Shown: positions 47,004-60,869 of the stretch, piece after piece
Position numbering within the stretch: position 1 is the first letter of the stretch
Layout: each line of letters starts with the position of its first letter
Origin: Balanoglossus misakiensis
Lineage: Eukaryota; Hemichordata
NCBI GenBank assembly: GCA_040954595.2
Contig: CM082578.2
Location: forward strand, 5,518,001 to 5,582,000
Length of the DNA: 64,000 nt
Reading direction: 5' to 3'
The notes under the pieces: model-generated
What the model was told of the DNA's origin: nothing
Database searches by the model: none
The model's input: only the letters and a program-made list of their open reading frames with translations
Made by a program: the position numbers and the translations under genes

Positions 47004-49364
47004 CATACATACATACATACATACATACATACATACATACATACATACATACATACATACATACATACATACATACATACATACATACATACATACATAC
47101 ATACATACATACATACATACATACATACATACATACATACATACATACATACATACATACATACATACATACATACATACATACATACATACATACATAC
47201 ATACATACATACATACATACATACATACATAACTTTGCGTGGACTATCCTTAGTTTGTCGGTTGATAACCTCATCCAAGCAACACAGCAGGTGCAACAAT
47301 TACGCAAGGTCTAATTATTGTTAACAGAAATTCCCGACTGTAACTTGGGTTATATGTGTTATAATGATGGCGTATGCGAAGATATCGGCGGTGGTGAATT
47401 CTACTGCACATGCCCAGTGGGATACACTGGTTACCAATGCGAAACAGGTAAGAGGACATCGTGGAAAATTAAAAAGAGTTTGAAAATTAATCAAAGTAGA
47501 ACGAGATGGACATAATCGTCTCTTGTACATGTATGTGCAATAAACAATCGCAATCTGTAAACGCGTCAATCGAGACTGCACGCCCATTATGAGAACATCA
47601 ATTTACCAGTCTCTTCCGTATTTGGATACGTTGAATATTGCTGGAACGTCGGTTGGACAACCTGTCAGTGACCCAATCAAATAGCAATTGCACTTTTGCT
47701 TCTGGTTTTCAGAACTGCAAGATTGCAGAACTGGGGAGCTCCATGCTATTTGTCTCAACGGCGGTACGTGTATGGATGAGGCCGGCGATGTCTGGTGCAA
47801 CTGCTCGGACGGGTTCACCGGATTCCAATGCGAAAAAGGTAGACCAGTGTTTCATCTTGACCGCGGGATGAAGTGACTCACCCCCGGTTAACCTGTTGGC
47901 AACCCGCAGTACGTGTGACGCGCCGGCGTGGTGTTTGGCCTCAGGCACCGACCACTGACAACTTACATTATCCTTTTCCAATCCCCCGATTCCATAGAAA
48001 CCAACGAACACCGACAGCCCCGTGACATCGTTAATATTTATTTTTTAAAGCTATTCTGTACACCCATGCCTCGACTATAACCGCTCTCCCAGTAACAATT
48101 AAACATACATGTAGGTTATAGTACACTATTATGTATTTGTAGGAGAATGGCGTATTTTAAGATGACTGACACATTTCTCTCTTCTTTATATGTAGTGCTG
48201 CCAGTGTGCGATTCGTGTCACCCAGATGCAGACGCGTGTGACATGGCCCCGTGTATGTGTGGAGGTGAATGCGGAGGTGAGTCTCTGACTAATGTTATCC
48301 AAACTATCGTTTATTTCTCTCTTTGACAAAATAACAACTACAGACACTTTGAGAGATGGCACGCTGTCCTTGTGTCGTATAGTTTACGACGAGTTTCAGA
48401 AAGTTGACCATTCTGAGAGTTTTTCGTAGCATGTGGTGTTAACTTGAGTCTCGCGAATGCTGTTATAGGCCTACATGTAATATAATAGATCAGTCTCACG
48501 CTTCAACTTGTTAGTGAATTTGAAAAAAGTAGGATTGGCGAACTTTGAAGCCGACCACAGCTTAAGCTATTCAACACCCATCCTCAGAAATCACCGTGTG
48601 TCTTGCGTGTAACGGAACTTACGACACGGATTGCGGCAAACCATCAGAAGAGAATATGGACGGCGTGCACATGATGCAGTGTCCCCATGGCTGCAAGGTA
48701 AGGGGAGAACCATTTGATTTATGGGGGTGGGGAATGGATGGAGGTTTTTTGGGGAAAATCGTTAGCAGATGAAAAAACTGTTGTCCAAAAAGACATACTG
48801 TCAACCGCCCGTCGTTGACCATGTTGCTTGCAATGATATGTAATGTTTGCAAAACGATGTATAGTCGACATTTATTTGCAGACTGAAAATGGCATGTATG
48901 AAGGCCACTGGCATGTACTGCGTGGCTGTGCCGAAGAAATGTGCTGGAGCGCGTGCAACGAGAGAGGCGGTGAGTTTTCTTTTTATTTTCAATCAGCGTC
49001 AGAATTAGATGTGTCCTATGGCAGTCTTAATTAATGCCGGGTGTATAGTAGCAATTTATCAATGCAATAAAAATTGTACTGTTCCGGTAACACGCACTCT
49101 AGTAATTGGGTTAGGGAGGACTGCGTAAACGATCCTGACAAACGTCGCTTTTGTTGTTTTTTTGTTTGTTTGTTTGTTTGTTTGTTTTTGCTTTATTTAT
49201 TTATTTATTTATTTACAAACGCAGAGTGCAGAAAGTGTTGTGAAGGAGATTATTGCAATAACACGCCAGTGGATCCCGATAATCCAAGTTCTGCATCGAC
49301 GTTTGCCTCGCGCGTGTCTACCATCCTCGCCATTGCTCTGGTGGGTTTCCTGGCCCTCGTTTAA
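45867..49364 (+). CDS. GPI-anchored protein with three EGF repeats and a Ly6/uPAR domain, 8 exons, 290 residues
   Basis: Exons 45867-45918, 46647-46802, 47328-47447, 47713-47838, 48196-48276, 48588-48697, 48882-48969 and 49225-49364. All introns are GT-AG with matching phases, 873 nt in total. Residues 1-17 are a signal peptide (MKMKTYIFALFLSVLIT). EGF repeats: Cys35-67, Cys74-107 and Cys114-149, each with the C-x-C and eight-residue final spacing. Residues 156-178 are a short cysteine-rich linker. A Ly6/uPAR three-finger domain runs from CLACN (183-187) to CCEGDYCNN (249-257). The last 20 residues are hydrophobic with no cytoplasmic tail after a small-residue stretch (NPSSAS), as for GPI attachment. 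EGF exons are all phase 1-1, a signature of exon shuffling. It should be a secreted or outer-leaflet adhesion or signalling protein; the partner is unknown. The EGF plus Ly6 combination is unusual. Confidence 0.88.
46926..47230. repeat. Compound (GATA)n-(CATA)n microsatellite in intron 2 of the EGF-Ly6 gene
   Basis: About 50 bp of ATAG tetramers (46951-47001), then about 230 bp of uninterrupted ATAC tetramers. Long MYVC- and YLSI-type frames on the minus strand are artefacts, because this tetranucleotide has no stop in any frame. Confidence 0.97.
49159..49218. repeat. (TGTT)n/(TATT)n tract at an intron acceptor
   Basis: Repeats of TTTG followed by TTTA immediately upstream of the last acceptor (CAAACGCAG at 49216-49224) of the EGF-Ly6 gene. 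They serve as an expanded polypyrimidine-like tract. Confidence 0.85.
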
Positions 49365-49577
49365 AGCAGATGTGTCCTCGATCGTCGGTCACTGGAATTG
49401 AAGAAGCGAGTTTACAGAACAACCCCCCCCCCCTCTTCCCGGTAGAGACTAACCTGCACTGACCAAATGCTGCAGACTGACCATATCACCATAGACAGGT
49501 CACCACACATGATCAACACAACAACGTGTGCACGACCAACATGAAGTGATGTCGTGTCGCCATTCACTTCTTCGATC

Positions 49578-49583
49578 ATTAAA
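49578..49583 (+). terminator. Candidate polyadenylation signal ATTAAA for the EGF-Ly6 gene
   Basis: ATTAAA 214 bp after the stop codon, with a GT-rich stretch (GTGTTGTAATCTGTGT) directly downstream. No AATAAA is nearer. Confidence 0.45.
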
Positions 49584-50151
49584 TTCAAGTGTTGTAATCT
49601 GTGTACATTTAGTAGTTTTCCAAAGGCGGACCAAAAAAAAAAAACATTTCTATAAAGTGACCAGCTATTGGAAACATACTGGCAGTGTCTGGGATCTCGC
49701 TTCAAATGTCGGCAGTGAACAAGGCAATCACTCTGATGGTTAGCTTAACCCCAAAGAATCATTTTGTTTTGATATGTATAATATAATTGGTAGATGAATA
49801 TATTAATATCGACACAAAATTTGCATAGGTTAATTTACACAAAAAATCAACATATATGACCTTGCACAGTTCGCATAATTACAAACAGCAAGAGTCAGAA
49901 AAATCAAGTAATACAGTAGAAGGTTAAGTCACGCCCATAGCGTACAGACGACCAAGTGATTGACATAACGAACACACATACCACTTAAAGACTCATAAAT
50001 GTGGAAATTAAAATGCGTTATATCTCAATCAGAATTTCTATTTGTTTTGTATTTACACGCCCTCGAAAGTCATATATGCATGTAGGAATGTGATATATAA
50101 TATATTGACTCCTTTATCTTTGAGTGGGATATCGTCTTTCTATACGTCTAC

Positions 50152-50472
50152 ATGTATGTATGTATGTACGTACGTACGTACGTATGTATGTATGTACATG
50201 TATGTATGTATGTATGTATGTATGTATGTATGTATGTATGTATGTATGTATGTATGTATGTATGTATGTATGTATGTATGTATGTATGTATGTATGTATG
50301 TATGTATGTATGTATGTATGTATGCATGCATGCATGCATGCATGCATGCATGCATGCATGCATGCATGCATGCATGCATGCATGCATGCATGCATGTATG
50401 TATGTATGTATGTATGTATGTATGTATGTATGTATGTATGTATGTATGTATGTATGTATGTATGTATGTATG
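50152..50472. repeat. Compound (ATGT)n-(ATGC)n-(ATGT)n microsatellite
   Basis: About 170 bp of ATGT tetramers (with a few ACGT units near 50168-50184), a homogenised block of about 72 bp of ATGC (50323-50395), then about 75 bp of ATGT, all in the same register. The ATGC block is self-complementary and can form hairpins or cruciforms. Frames of 120-185 codons on both strands are artefacts. Confidence 0.97.
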
Positions 50473-51900
<1,428 letters not shown>

Positions 51901-54900
51901 AAGGTGAAATAGACGGTTAAACAGAATTCTGTGACCTTCGTTGGTTTTATCACACTGATAATCAAACATAACCAGCAGCGACCAGAACACCTTGAGTATA
52001 ATGTGCAGATATTAAGGTCGATGCATCGAACATTTGCCCTTTTACTCTGCTGTACACTGTAATCTCGATGTTCTGTGTATAAACCTGACCACAGATGATT
52101 TTAACAACTATAAGTTTTCTTTAAAAAGAACACGACATCGGATGGTACTCTTTTATGAAAAAATATTTGTAGAGTAGTCGACGTGTCATTAGAATTTTTA
52201 ACTGTCTTTTCAATTTTCAGCAGGTGTTGGTGAAGGATGTCTCTTAATTCTCAAAAGAAGAAAGTCACTCTTCACGTGTTTTTTACACTATAAATGTAGG
52301 CTGAAAGAAGTCGTGGGATGCGAACGCCAACTGTTAATGGGTTTTCGAAAAGCTGAAAAGGCATCGTTGATGTGGCTGTCGTTATAGCCTGAGAAATGAT
52401 CCACACTCTTTTTCATATAGACATTTATTGCGTCTGCAATGTTATGGTCTCTGCAATCAATTCAATAAAAAAATCAATAACCATTTCAGACGAAATGGGC
52501 AAAAGGCGATCAGTTTTTCACCCAACATTGCACAATGCAATTTCGTCGCATTGGCGGAGGCCAAGTGGTGAAATCGTGTCATAAAGGATCGTTTGGAGAC
52601 AACGATCCCGGAGGGACGTCTTGATTGATTCTCAACAGGAGTATTGATCCTGCCCAGACTTCGTAATTCACTATTACATCGACATTGCATTTTCTGATTT
52701 TCAAGGTGTGCTGTATAATAAAACATATGTCAGTACTTCATTTTGCCATTTCAATTTGATGCTTCGCCTGATACTTAGCATATACACGTCTGCTCTGCTA
52801 TCGACAGTAGACAACTCGATGGATGTTAGTTCCAAACAATTATCACTTCACATCTAATTAATTCGTTGTTATGGACACCACTGAAGACATGTCTACGACG
52901 TGTTACAATGCGAATCGTTCTTCTTTAGCAAACTTAATGAATCGTAATCGATGAATAACTCTGATTACCCGTAGGAACAGAACTGCAACAGCTACATGTA
53001 TAATGCAGAACGCCGAGCGTCTCATTGCAAGATTATCGATTTTCTCCTAAATCATTGAATGTGCAGCGTTCAAGCAACCGGCTACATACTTACATATCGC
53101 ATTCTAATGCTCTTTAAAGCAGAGCGAATTATTTCTGCCATAAAATATTCATTATGCCGGTGAAATGGCGCAAAAGGGTATATAGGGCATACGTCGTCCT
53201 CTGCTGGTCGCATCGTAAATGGTGACGGTTCTTCTTAAAGATTAATAACATTCGGCTAAGCTCGCCAGATGGCGGTCGTTTGGATAACAATAAATATTTC
53301 AGTAAAGAATTCGTGAGCTGTCCATGCTGAAGAGTACAATCCCCCAGAAAACCTCGACCGACTCATCAAATTCGTGAGTAAACGTTCCTTCCGACCGCTT
53401 CCCTCAATCACTACGACAGCAAGCGTACGTTGTGCGTCCTTCAGAATGGTGAATGATAGAAAAATTATTCAGTTGAAGAATACAAACTGGACCACTTGTC
53501 GATGCGTGTTGTGCATTCAAACATCAATCTTGCACCACTTGATAGAGACTATTTTGGAGAATTTAATCATCATTAGCTGTTCTTTTGTAGTAAACGAAAT
53601 CTGAAATCCAATCGAATTCTTCTGACTATAATCATAATGGGTTTCACAATCGGAAATTAAGTACTTTCAGTCAACGAACTGTGTTACTAAGTGGACATGC
53701 GTGACCGAAATTCTTGGCATTCAACGTGTCTTAAAGCATAAGTAGAAAGAGACATTTCAAATAGAATTTTGCATGGGAATTAAAATCCTTGCAAATATAT
53801 CGCTCAAAAGTACACATATACTGGCCTCAATCCTATTATTCAAACGCGGGGCACTTTCAAGAAGCATTGCCCATTTGAAATGCACTTACTGTTCTAAAAT
53901 TGAGCTAATTACTGGGTTCATTCAGCTTACGTGTTAACGGTGTCAGCAAGAGCTTGAAAATGGTAGAGTATTGGAAACAGCGGGCCCCGTTTATGCGTCA
54001 AAGGAAGCAGAGAGATGTAAACAACATTGAATATGCTTTCCCCCCGGGACAGTCGAACTACTTGTCACGGCAGGTTTCTCCAGAAGTAAGACTTGGTTCT
54101 TTACTCGTCCCCGCTTGGAGTGTCGCATAATTGAGGCTGTAATGTGTGGAAAACCATATGAAGTTACAAGCTTCACTGCTTGGCAAAATAGATACGCGTG
54201 TTAGAAAGAAATAACCAGTAATCCATTCGGACGTTATAGATATGTTAAAGACTTTGGTATAACAACACACTCCATGGGCACAAATGTACGTATAGGACAC
54301 TTATGGACACATAATTCTAAGATCCTGGTGGATTGTTGATGAATAGGCAAGAAAATAATCTCAGGGGAAAATGTAGAGATAGATCAATGTGTGAGACAGA
54401 TATACCGTGGCCGCATCGCTCGGCATAAAATCACGTATTCGCAGAAGACCCGTTTCTATAAAGAACACGATGCTGTGAAGTGTTTGCCTGAAATCCATTA
54501 CCAATATTATTAAATTTACAGGACAAATTCGGCAACAATGTAAACCTATTCCCATTGGTACTGACTGTGCGTCCTTGCTTGCTGATTTGATTAGTCTGTC
54601 GTCCAAGGCAGACGTTTTGCGTATCTCAGTATAGCTACAGCTGTCAACTGCAGTACATTCAGATATGTCATCTATGAATATTCCCATATTCAGCGGTTTC
54701 CTCCCAGTAGAGTATTCTGCTGCATAATACGCTACAGAATCGGCTTCTTATGCTTCGTAGCAGGACGTATTCCTTATATTAGATTCTGAGGGTAACCTTT
54801 CTACGAGGTTGCATGACAAGAGAGATCATGATTTCAACTTTACTGTCATCAATTTCTGACACTACATTACGTTACTGACAGCGATATTCCACTCATACTT

Positions 54901-57900
54901 GCCTATGGGGTATACATGTCCTAGTCTGATCTGTTCGTTAGGCATAACAGTTCCAGTTGATTATGATGATGTTGCACAGAGAATGATGCAGTCACCTCTC
55001 TTGGGAACTTATAAATCAAGGTTATTGGTCTTTGTTTCTTCATTCAAACTCTTTTTGCGGGTGTTGCGAGCTTCTGGATCAGTACAATGCATCTCTTTAG
55101 GCAAATGGTTATTGACAGTATCGTTGACATAGATTATGATTGCTTCCCACTTACAGATTAATATATGGACGGTGTAGGGCATGGGAAACAGGGACACATT
55201 ATTTTCGCAACACTTGAAATCATACTTCCTGGTCTTTTGACTCGAGGCAGACATATATTTATTTCATATTACATTTTCTCTGTACTTGTTTGGTTGAATG
55301 TGCCCTGCTGTGCTGTGCTGTGGTGAAATGTCCTGTCCTGTGCAGGGTTATGATGTTTTTGTCTTTAATTTGCAATATAGATGAATATGAAAACAATTAT
55401 CTGGGTATGGACAGCATGGAAATGTACGGCACTGTAATCCTAGTATTACATCCGTATCACTAATGTTGTCATTCTCCTTTTTGTCGGGACGAAGACGTGT
55501 CAGGCGTGATTCTAAGGTTCGACAGGCGTGCACAATTCCACGCAAATACATCGTGCACAGCTATATATCCATTCTTTGTTGCTCCTTTTTTGGCTGACTC
55601 GTTCCAGCGCTTGGATGATACTAGTAAAAAGGAAATTGAATCATATGTGACTAGCCGGCTGGCTGGTTGACTGACTGACTGATTGATTGGTTGATTGATT
55701 GAGCAAACGGGACAGTTCAATGAGCGGGTCATTCGTGCAATACCCAATGAACAATTTATGTTGACATAATATATGTCTCCAGTCTGAGTGGCCGATCATG
55801 CTACGGACAGTGATAGACTGAATTCAAATTACGCGTGGCTTGCGCATAAGTCACGAAAGAAATAAAGATGACGAGATTTTCATTCCTGTGAGTGCCGAGC
55901 ATAACCGAGTGTTGTGATTGATTGAAGAGGTGCGCAACCATGTATGACCGACCAATGGAAATTGTCAGGTTCAGAATACAACACACCACACGATTACAAA
56001 CAAACAAAAATACTATTGAATCAAACAACATACTCGAAATGTTACGTATTATAGTATTTGGACGACTGTTACATATTCCGCTCTCACCAGCCTACTCGAC
56101 GAATGCATTTTTAAAGAGACACTCTCGCTTCCCTGGTAGTGTTAGGAATGTTTTGGCGAGTAAAAGAACAGACGAGGAATGCCTCGTGGCGAATCAACTT
56201 CATGATGGCTTAAATGAGATATAGCTTCTTTGATCCGCTACGTCGATAGTATGCTTAAGTACGTAGGCATTGGGGCTTTATTAAAGCAACTGGGACTCAA
56301 TTCTATCACATGACGTACAAAAGACAGCATCTTTTCTGAAAGGACAAATTGCATGAAAATCAATGGCTAAACGAGAAGAATAAGTGAATGGGGTTCTGTG
56401 TCCAAATATATACAAATGCCGTGACCTTTCCTCGTTCTGAGAATTGTCGAGACATCCGCAACATCAATACCCTTGACAGTCCGCCATATTTGGAAAGGTT
56501 GCCATGGGAGGCAACAACCATGTCTCCGGAATTAATAGCATTGATTGCGAAATAATAGTATGTAGTAAATAAGAATTCAGTTCACGCACTATAACATACC
56601 TATACTGTACTTTATCGATCGAGAAAATGGAGGGAGCATTTCCTTGGGATATTTGACATTGGGAATGAAAGAAGTGACGTTTGCAAAATAACGTACATGT
56701 ATGTACTTCAATATGTCCCATGTGTCTTGGTGCATTGTTTTAAAATGAACCATACATGCAGTTTGGTGATAGTCCTTGCACATGCGCACTCAGACAAGTA
56801 CCTGTCCAGAATTCCCACTGTTTTCCTATCAACGTACTTTCCTCTCTGCACCCACTATACATTATATCCACCCGACTACACCGTCCTTTACTTCGATGTG
56901 GGAAGTTTCAAACCAAGTGTTGTCTGTTGAGGTTACATCACATAAGACGTCGACGATATCAAGAAAGCCGATAAATTAGCCGACCCATCCACCGTTAAAA
57001 TATCAAGTTTCGCCCAAGATTCCAGAGTATTTTAATCACAAACATGTATTGAAATAACAAATCATTGCAAGAGGCAACTGGTGCTTGTACCCTTTCCAAA
57101 TACTCAGCAGACGGCACATCCATAATTTGTTAGTTCACGTTTCCTGATAAGACGGAAGAAGGTGATAAAAAGACGGCATAAAATTAGAAAGAAAATGGTG
57201 ATAGCTTGATGGCCTTGAAAGTAGATAAGAAGTACACATTTAATTCCATCTCGCTTTTACTGCCCATGTTCTGTGGCACAAACGTGACTCAAATACCTAA
57301 CATCATGCATGATTTACGCAAACAGCAAACAACACTGACATATGACAGAAAACTACAGAAAAAGTTTCCTTATCAGAAAAGGCAGCCCCTGTCGACTTCA
57401 ACTTCATTCTCGTTGATACAAAATCGTTCATTCTCCACACCGGTATACGCGTATAGGCTAAATTTCAAGAACACGTGACCAAGTCTTCGAAACATCAGTG
57501 CATGTGTTGGAGGAAACAGAATCACCATTCATCCCAGAAATTCTATTCAATCAACCTTAAGTTTCTATAAAGGGAATGGTATTATGTAAACTTGTTTGTG
57601 GAAAAGCACGTTTGATAACCCTTCATAGTTTAAAGTACTTTCACATCAAGTGATAATTATTAGTCATGTAATAAAACCATAATATTCTAGTTAGCTATAG
57701 ACACATACGAAAGCCGTATTCATTACATGTACAAATCAAAATGTTTCATTCACATTAAATCTGATCATGAACAGCTGTAACATAATGAATTCGACACATG
57801 AAAACTCTAAAACACCCCCGAGAGAGTTTACAGTAAAAAAGAAATTTCTTTGTAAAGGATGCCCAGAGGTCCAGACAAAATAGTGCCATCGGCGTGCAAT

Positions 57901-58603
57901 GAATACTGAATGACATTAAGCGACTGCTTTGTAGGACGTAAAGCAACAATCCGTCAACCTTGTCTCTGCACTTTGTAGCCGAACCATCTGTTCTATCTGT
58001 GCACAGAGACTCGAATTCGTCCTAGCATTAAAATGGGCGAAGGGTTATTTCGGGGGGGGGGGGGGGGGTAAGGTTCGTGGATGACGCGTTGGAGTCCTAC
58101 TCTCTTTAGTTATCTGTGTTCATTGCCAGTATATATTGCCGCCTGAAAAGAAGAAAAGAGAGCCTGGATAAAATTTCAAGAATCCCGTTCTCTGTCGGTC
58201 GCTCGTGTATACATCACTCATCAGAAGAAAACGGGATCGAATTGCTAATATTTGTCTGTCAACAGCGAGGATTTCTGTGACATTTATGTACACTGCTAGC
58301 GCTGACAGTTGCCTGTCGAATGTAGCTGTTGGCAAAATGTACTAAGCTGGCTCTGTTTTACCACAGGGAGCCAATTTGAGAGCTCTCTCACTGACACACG
58401 CAACGCTTTTACATCACTTTATTGAACATTGCTATGAATAGAAATTAAACAGAATTATGCTGTGAATATTAAACCCGTTTCAAACGCGCCAACGTACGGT
58501 CACCGTGGCCGCTGTCAATTTCAGCTGTATTGTATTTTACAGGCGCTTATTCTGTGCAAGCATCACAGGCGAATTAGGCGATCTTTTCAGGGAAACAAAA
58601 ACA
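51901..58603. other. Long intergenic stretch
   Basis: No supported gene in 6.7 kb. There is a GACT/GATT microsatellite at about 55669-55702 and a 17-base G-run at 58052-58068. Minus-strand frames at 54361-54687 and 55009-55254 have faint resemblances to LINE reverse-transcriptase surroundings, but I could not align them convincingly. Confidence 0.45.
58052..58068. repeat. Poly-G run of 17
   Basis: Seventeen consecutive G residues, flanked by TTTC and TAAGG. Possible quadruplex-forming or assembly-sensitive site. Confidence 0.9.
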
Positions 58604-58631
58604 CAAACAAACAAACAAAAAAACAAACAAA

Positions 58632-58666
<35 letters not shown>

Positions 58667-58691
58667 GGAAAGAAAGAAAGAAAGAAAGAAA
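58604..58691. repeat. Compound (AAAC)n-(AAAT)n-(GAAA)n microsatellite
   Basis: Three successive A-rich tetranucleotide blocks: ACAA units to about 58632, AAAT units to about 58667, GAAA units to 58691. Only the non-A base changes between blocks. Phe/Leu/Tyr-rich minus-strand frames are artefacts. Confidence 0.95.
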
Positions 58692-59219
58692 CAACAACCA
58701 CCATCATGATAAACAACGCAGTGTCTTGAATTGAGCCGCCCACTCGCGCGATCGAGCAGCTGGCGCAAGAAGTGGCTTGTGTCAAGGGTCCCGTCCGTAT
58801 GCTAGTAAATTGATCTCACCAATAAAAACCGATGACCGATGTCATCCCCTTTCCCCATCACATCTGACATCCAACAAGTTTTGCGTTCCTTTCTTGAACC
58901 GCATGCCTCTATGTTTCTCTTCAAATCAACGTCATTTGCTGATGTTGGATAACATTGGGAAACAATTTACAAGTACGTTCATGTACATGCTACATGTACA
59001 TCTCGGTGTGGTTAACGCTTAAATTATTGGGCCAAGCAATTTCTGTATAATATAGACAAATTACAGGTAATTTCTGCTTTAAATTTCTGCTGTTCATTAA
59101 ATTGTGCCTGCATGGTGTATGTGGCGAGGCCAAACGGTTAACCTAAAATAATATCCTGCATGCCAAACGATATTATTTCTACATTTCGCTGGATAGTGAA
59201 CTGTGGTGAAAAATGCGAT

Positions 59220-59420
59220 AGGGTAATAATAATAATAATTCAGATTCATATTCGTTTATTACGTTTCAAGGCTAGAAATGTGATAAGTATTAGTTTCTAA
59301 GGTCTGTGTATTAAAACTGGGCGCTCAAGAAGAAAGTGGTTTTCATCTTGCTCTGTTTGTGCATAATTTACAAATTCTTTCTGTCACATCTGCTGTAAAT
59401 TAGGCCTATTTCCCTTCCTC
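59220..59420 (-). pseudogene. LINE 3'-end fragment
   Basis: On the minus strand, 59390-59320 reads EFVNYAQTEQDENHFLLERP, matching the LINE C-terminal pattern with E-x-E/D-x-H-F-L-L-x-C-P but with the cysteines lost. The fragment ends at the low-coordinate side in an AATAATAATAAT run (59226-59240), the usual simple-repeat 3' tail. A 5'-truncated dead copy, probably the same family as the 32.1-33.3 kb remnant. Confidence 0.65.
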
Positions 59421-60869
59421 TAATAATAATATTGATTTCTTACATAGCCACGTATGTGCTTAAGACAATTATCCCCCCCCCTAGCCATTGGACCTATTTA
59501 ATATCATTCACCTCCCTTGGGAGCAAACGACAGCTCATATGTGCAGCCACAATCAGCGCAGCAGAGCTGAAAGCACGCATTGCAATCTCTGTCATACCAG
59601 GCGGGCCATACCAGGCGGGTGCTCGTTAAATACCATCTTCACGACCCTGGCATGGAGACAATATTTACATGTATTAACGTGCAACACCTGCTGTTACATG
59701 AATCAGAAATGACATCTGCAGATTAAGTATTTCACAATCGACAGCACACCCGGAACACAAGAGCATTTGCAGTTTTGCCAATATTTGCTTGTGACAGTAA
59801 TTAAACGGACATTAGCTGTAACTTTTGTTTTTTCACTATTTTTGTTTTGTGTACCAAATGCAAGCTTGTTCTACTCCCAAACAACGCGCTAATATCCTCT
59901 GACTGAAAACGACAACACGAACTTTCACGAAAACACTTTCTTTTTATTATCGGGAAAATTCCGGACATTGCCGAAGTGGATACGTTCGGAAATCTTCGGA
60001 GACAAGCTGCACCTTGAAGGCGAGCCGAGACAGGCACAGGGGGATTAGGAGATGTACTTCACACCTTTTGACAATAGCGTTGCTAGTCTGTTTCTCTTTG
60101 TCTGTGATGGAAGGAAGATTCCGGGGGAGGGGGTATTAGAAAGTGTATTACAAATTTCAATTGTCAACTTATAGAGAATGCGTCTCGCTCATATAAGAAC
60201 ACCGGAGAAAAATGAAGTGAGCAACTTGAGTAGGCAGGCCTGTGGCATATACTTTTAACACCCTTTCAAACTATGTGGTCCCATGAAAGCGAACCTTCTT
60301 GCATGGTGTGCAGCTATAACCTAAGAACAAAGTGGAAAATAATGAACCGGTACACCTTCAATCCTCTTATTCGTCAGAGCGGATTATATTTAAACTATTC
60401 AATTACCTTAGGAAAGGCTATATGTATTATGCATACATTCTACCCAACACATGGCAGTAATCTTAATTGAAATACGACGCACTGGGCTATGTTCTTTCTT
60501 AAAATAGTGAATAGTGTTCCATCGGTTCCCACTAAGATAATTTTACCTGAACAAATGAACATTTTCTACCATTCTAAACTAAATTTGTGTTGCCTGGCTA
60601 CGTTTTTCTGCCCAAAGCTATTTTCCTGTGTTCAAAGTGGTATCACAAAAACCGTCGGTGACAGTAAACATAATAGCCCTCAAAACTTTCCAAGTCTTTG
60701 CAATATTGAAAATGTGCTGCGTGTCACTTTGAGAACAGAGAACAAAACTAGATTCACTTGTTTGATTTCGCGAGACTTGCCGACGTCGACCCAAGTCAGA
60801 GGCGCTCCTCGAAAGTGAAGCACTGTGATAGAAAGGAAGGGACGAAACTGAAGTTATTTCACTTCCGAG
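59421..60869. other. Intergenic DNA upstream of the type II membrane protein gene
   Basis: No supported exon. The 109-codon frame at 60489-60818 has no domain. Proximal promoter elements of the downstream gene are not obvious; no clear TATA box lies within 100 bp of the start codon. Confidence 0.4.

Noticed and set aside
46890-47307. 110-135 codon MYVC-repeat frames
   Set aside because: Tetranucleotide microsatellite read in three frames, inside an intron of the EGF-Ly6 gene.
54361-55254. Minus-strand frames with IRDFMPSDAATVYLSHTLI and YVNDTVNNHLP, faintly LINE-like
   Set aside because: Isolated short matches in the wrong order and spacing; not enough to call a reverse-transcriptase remnant.
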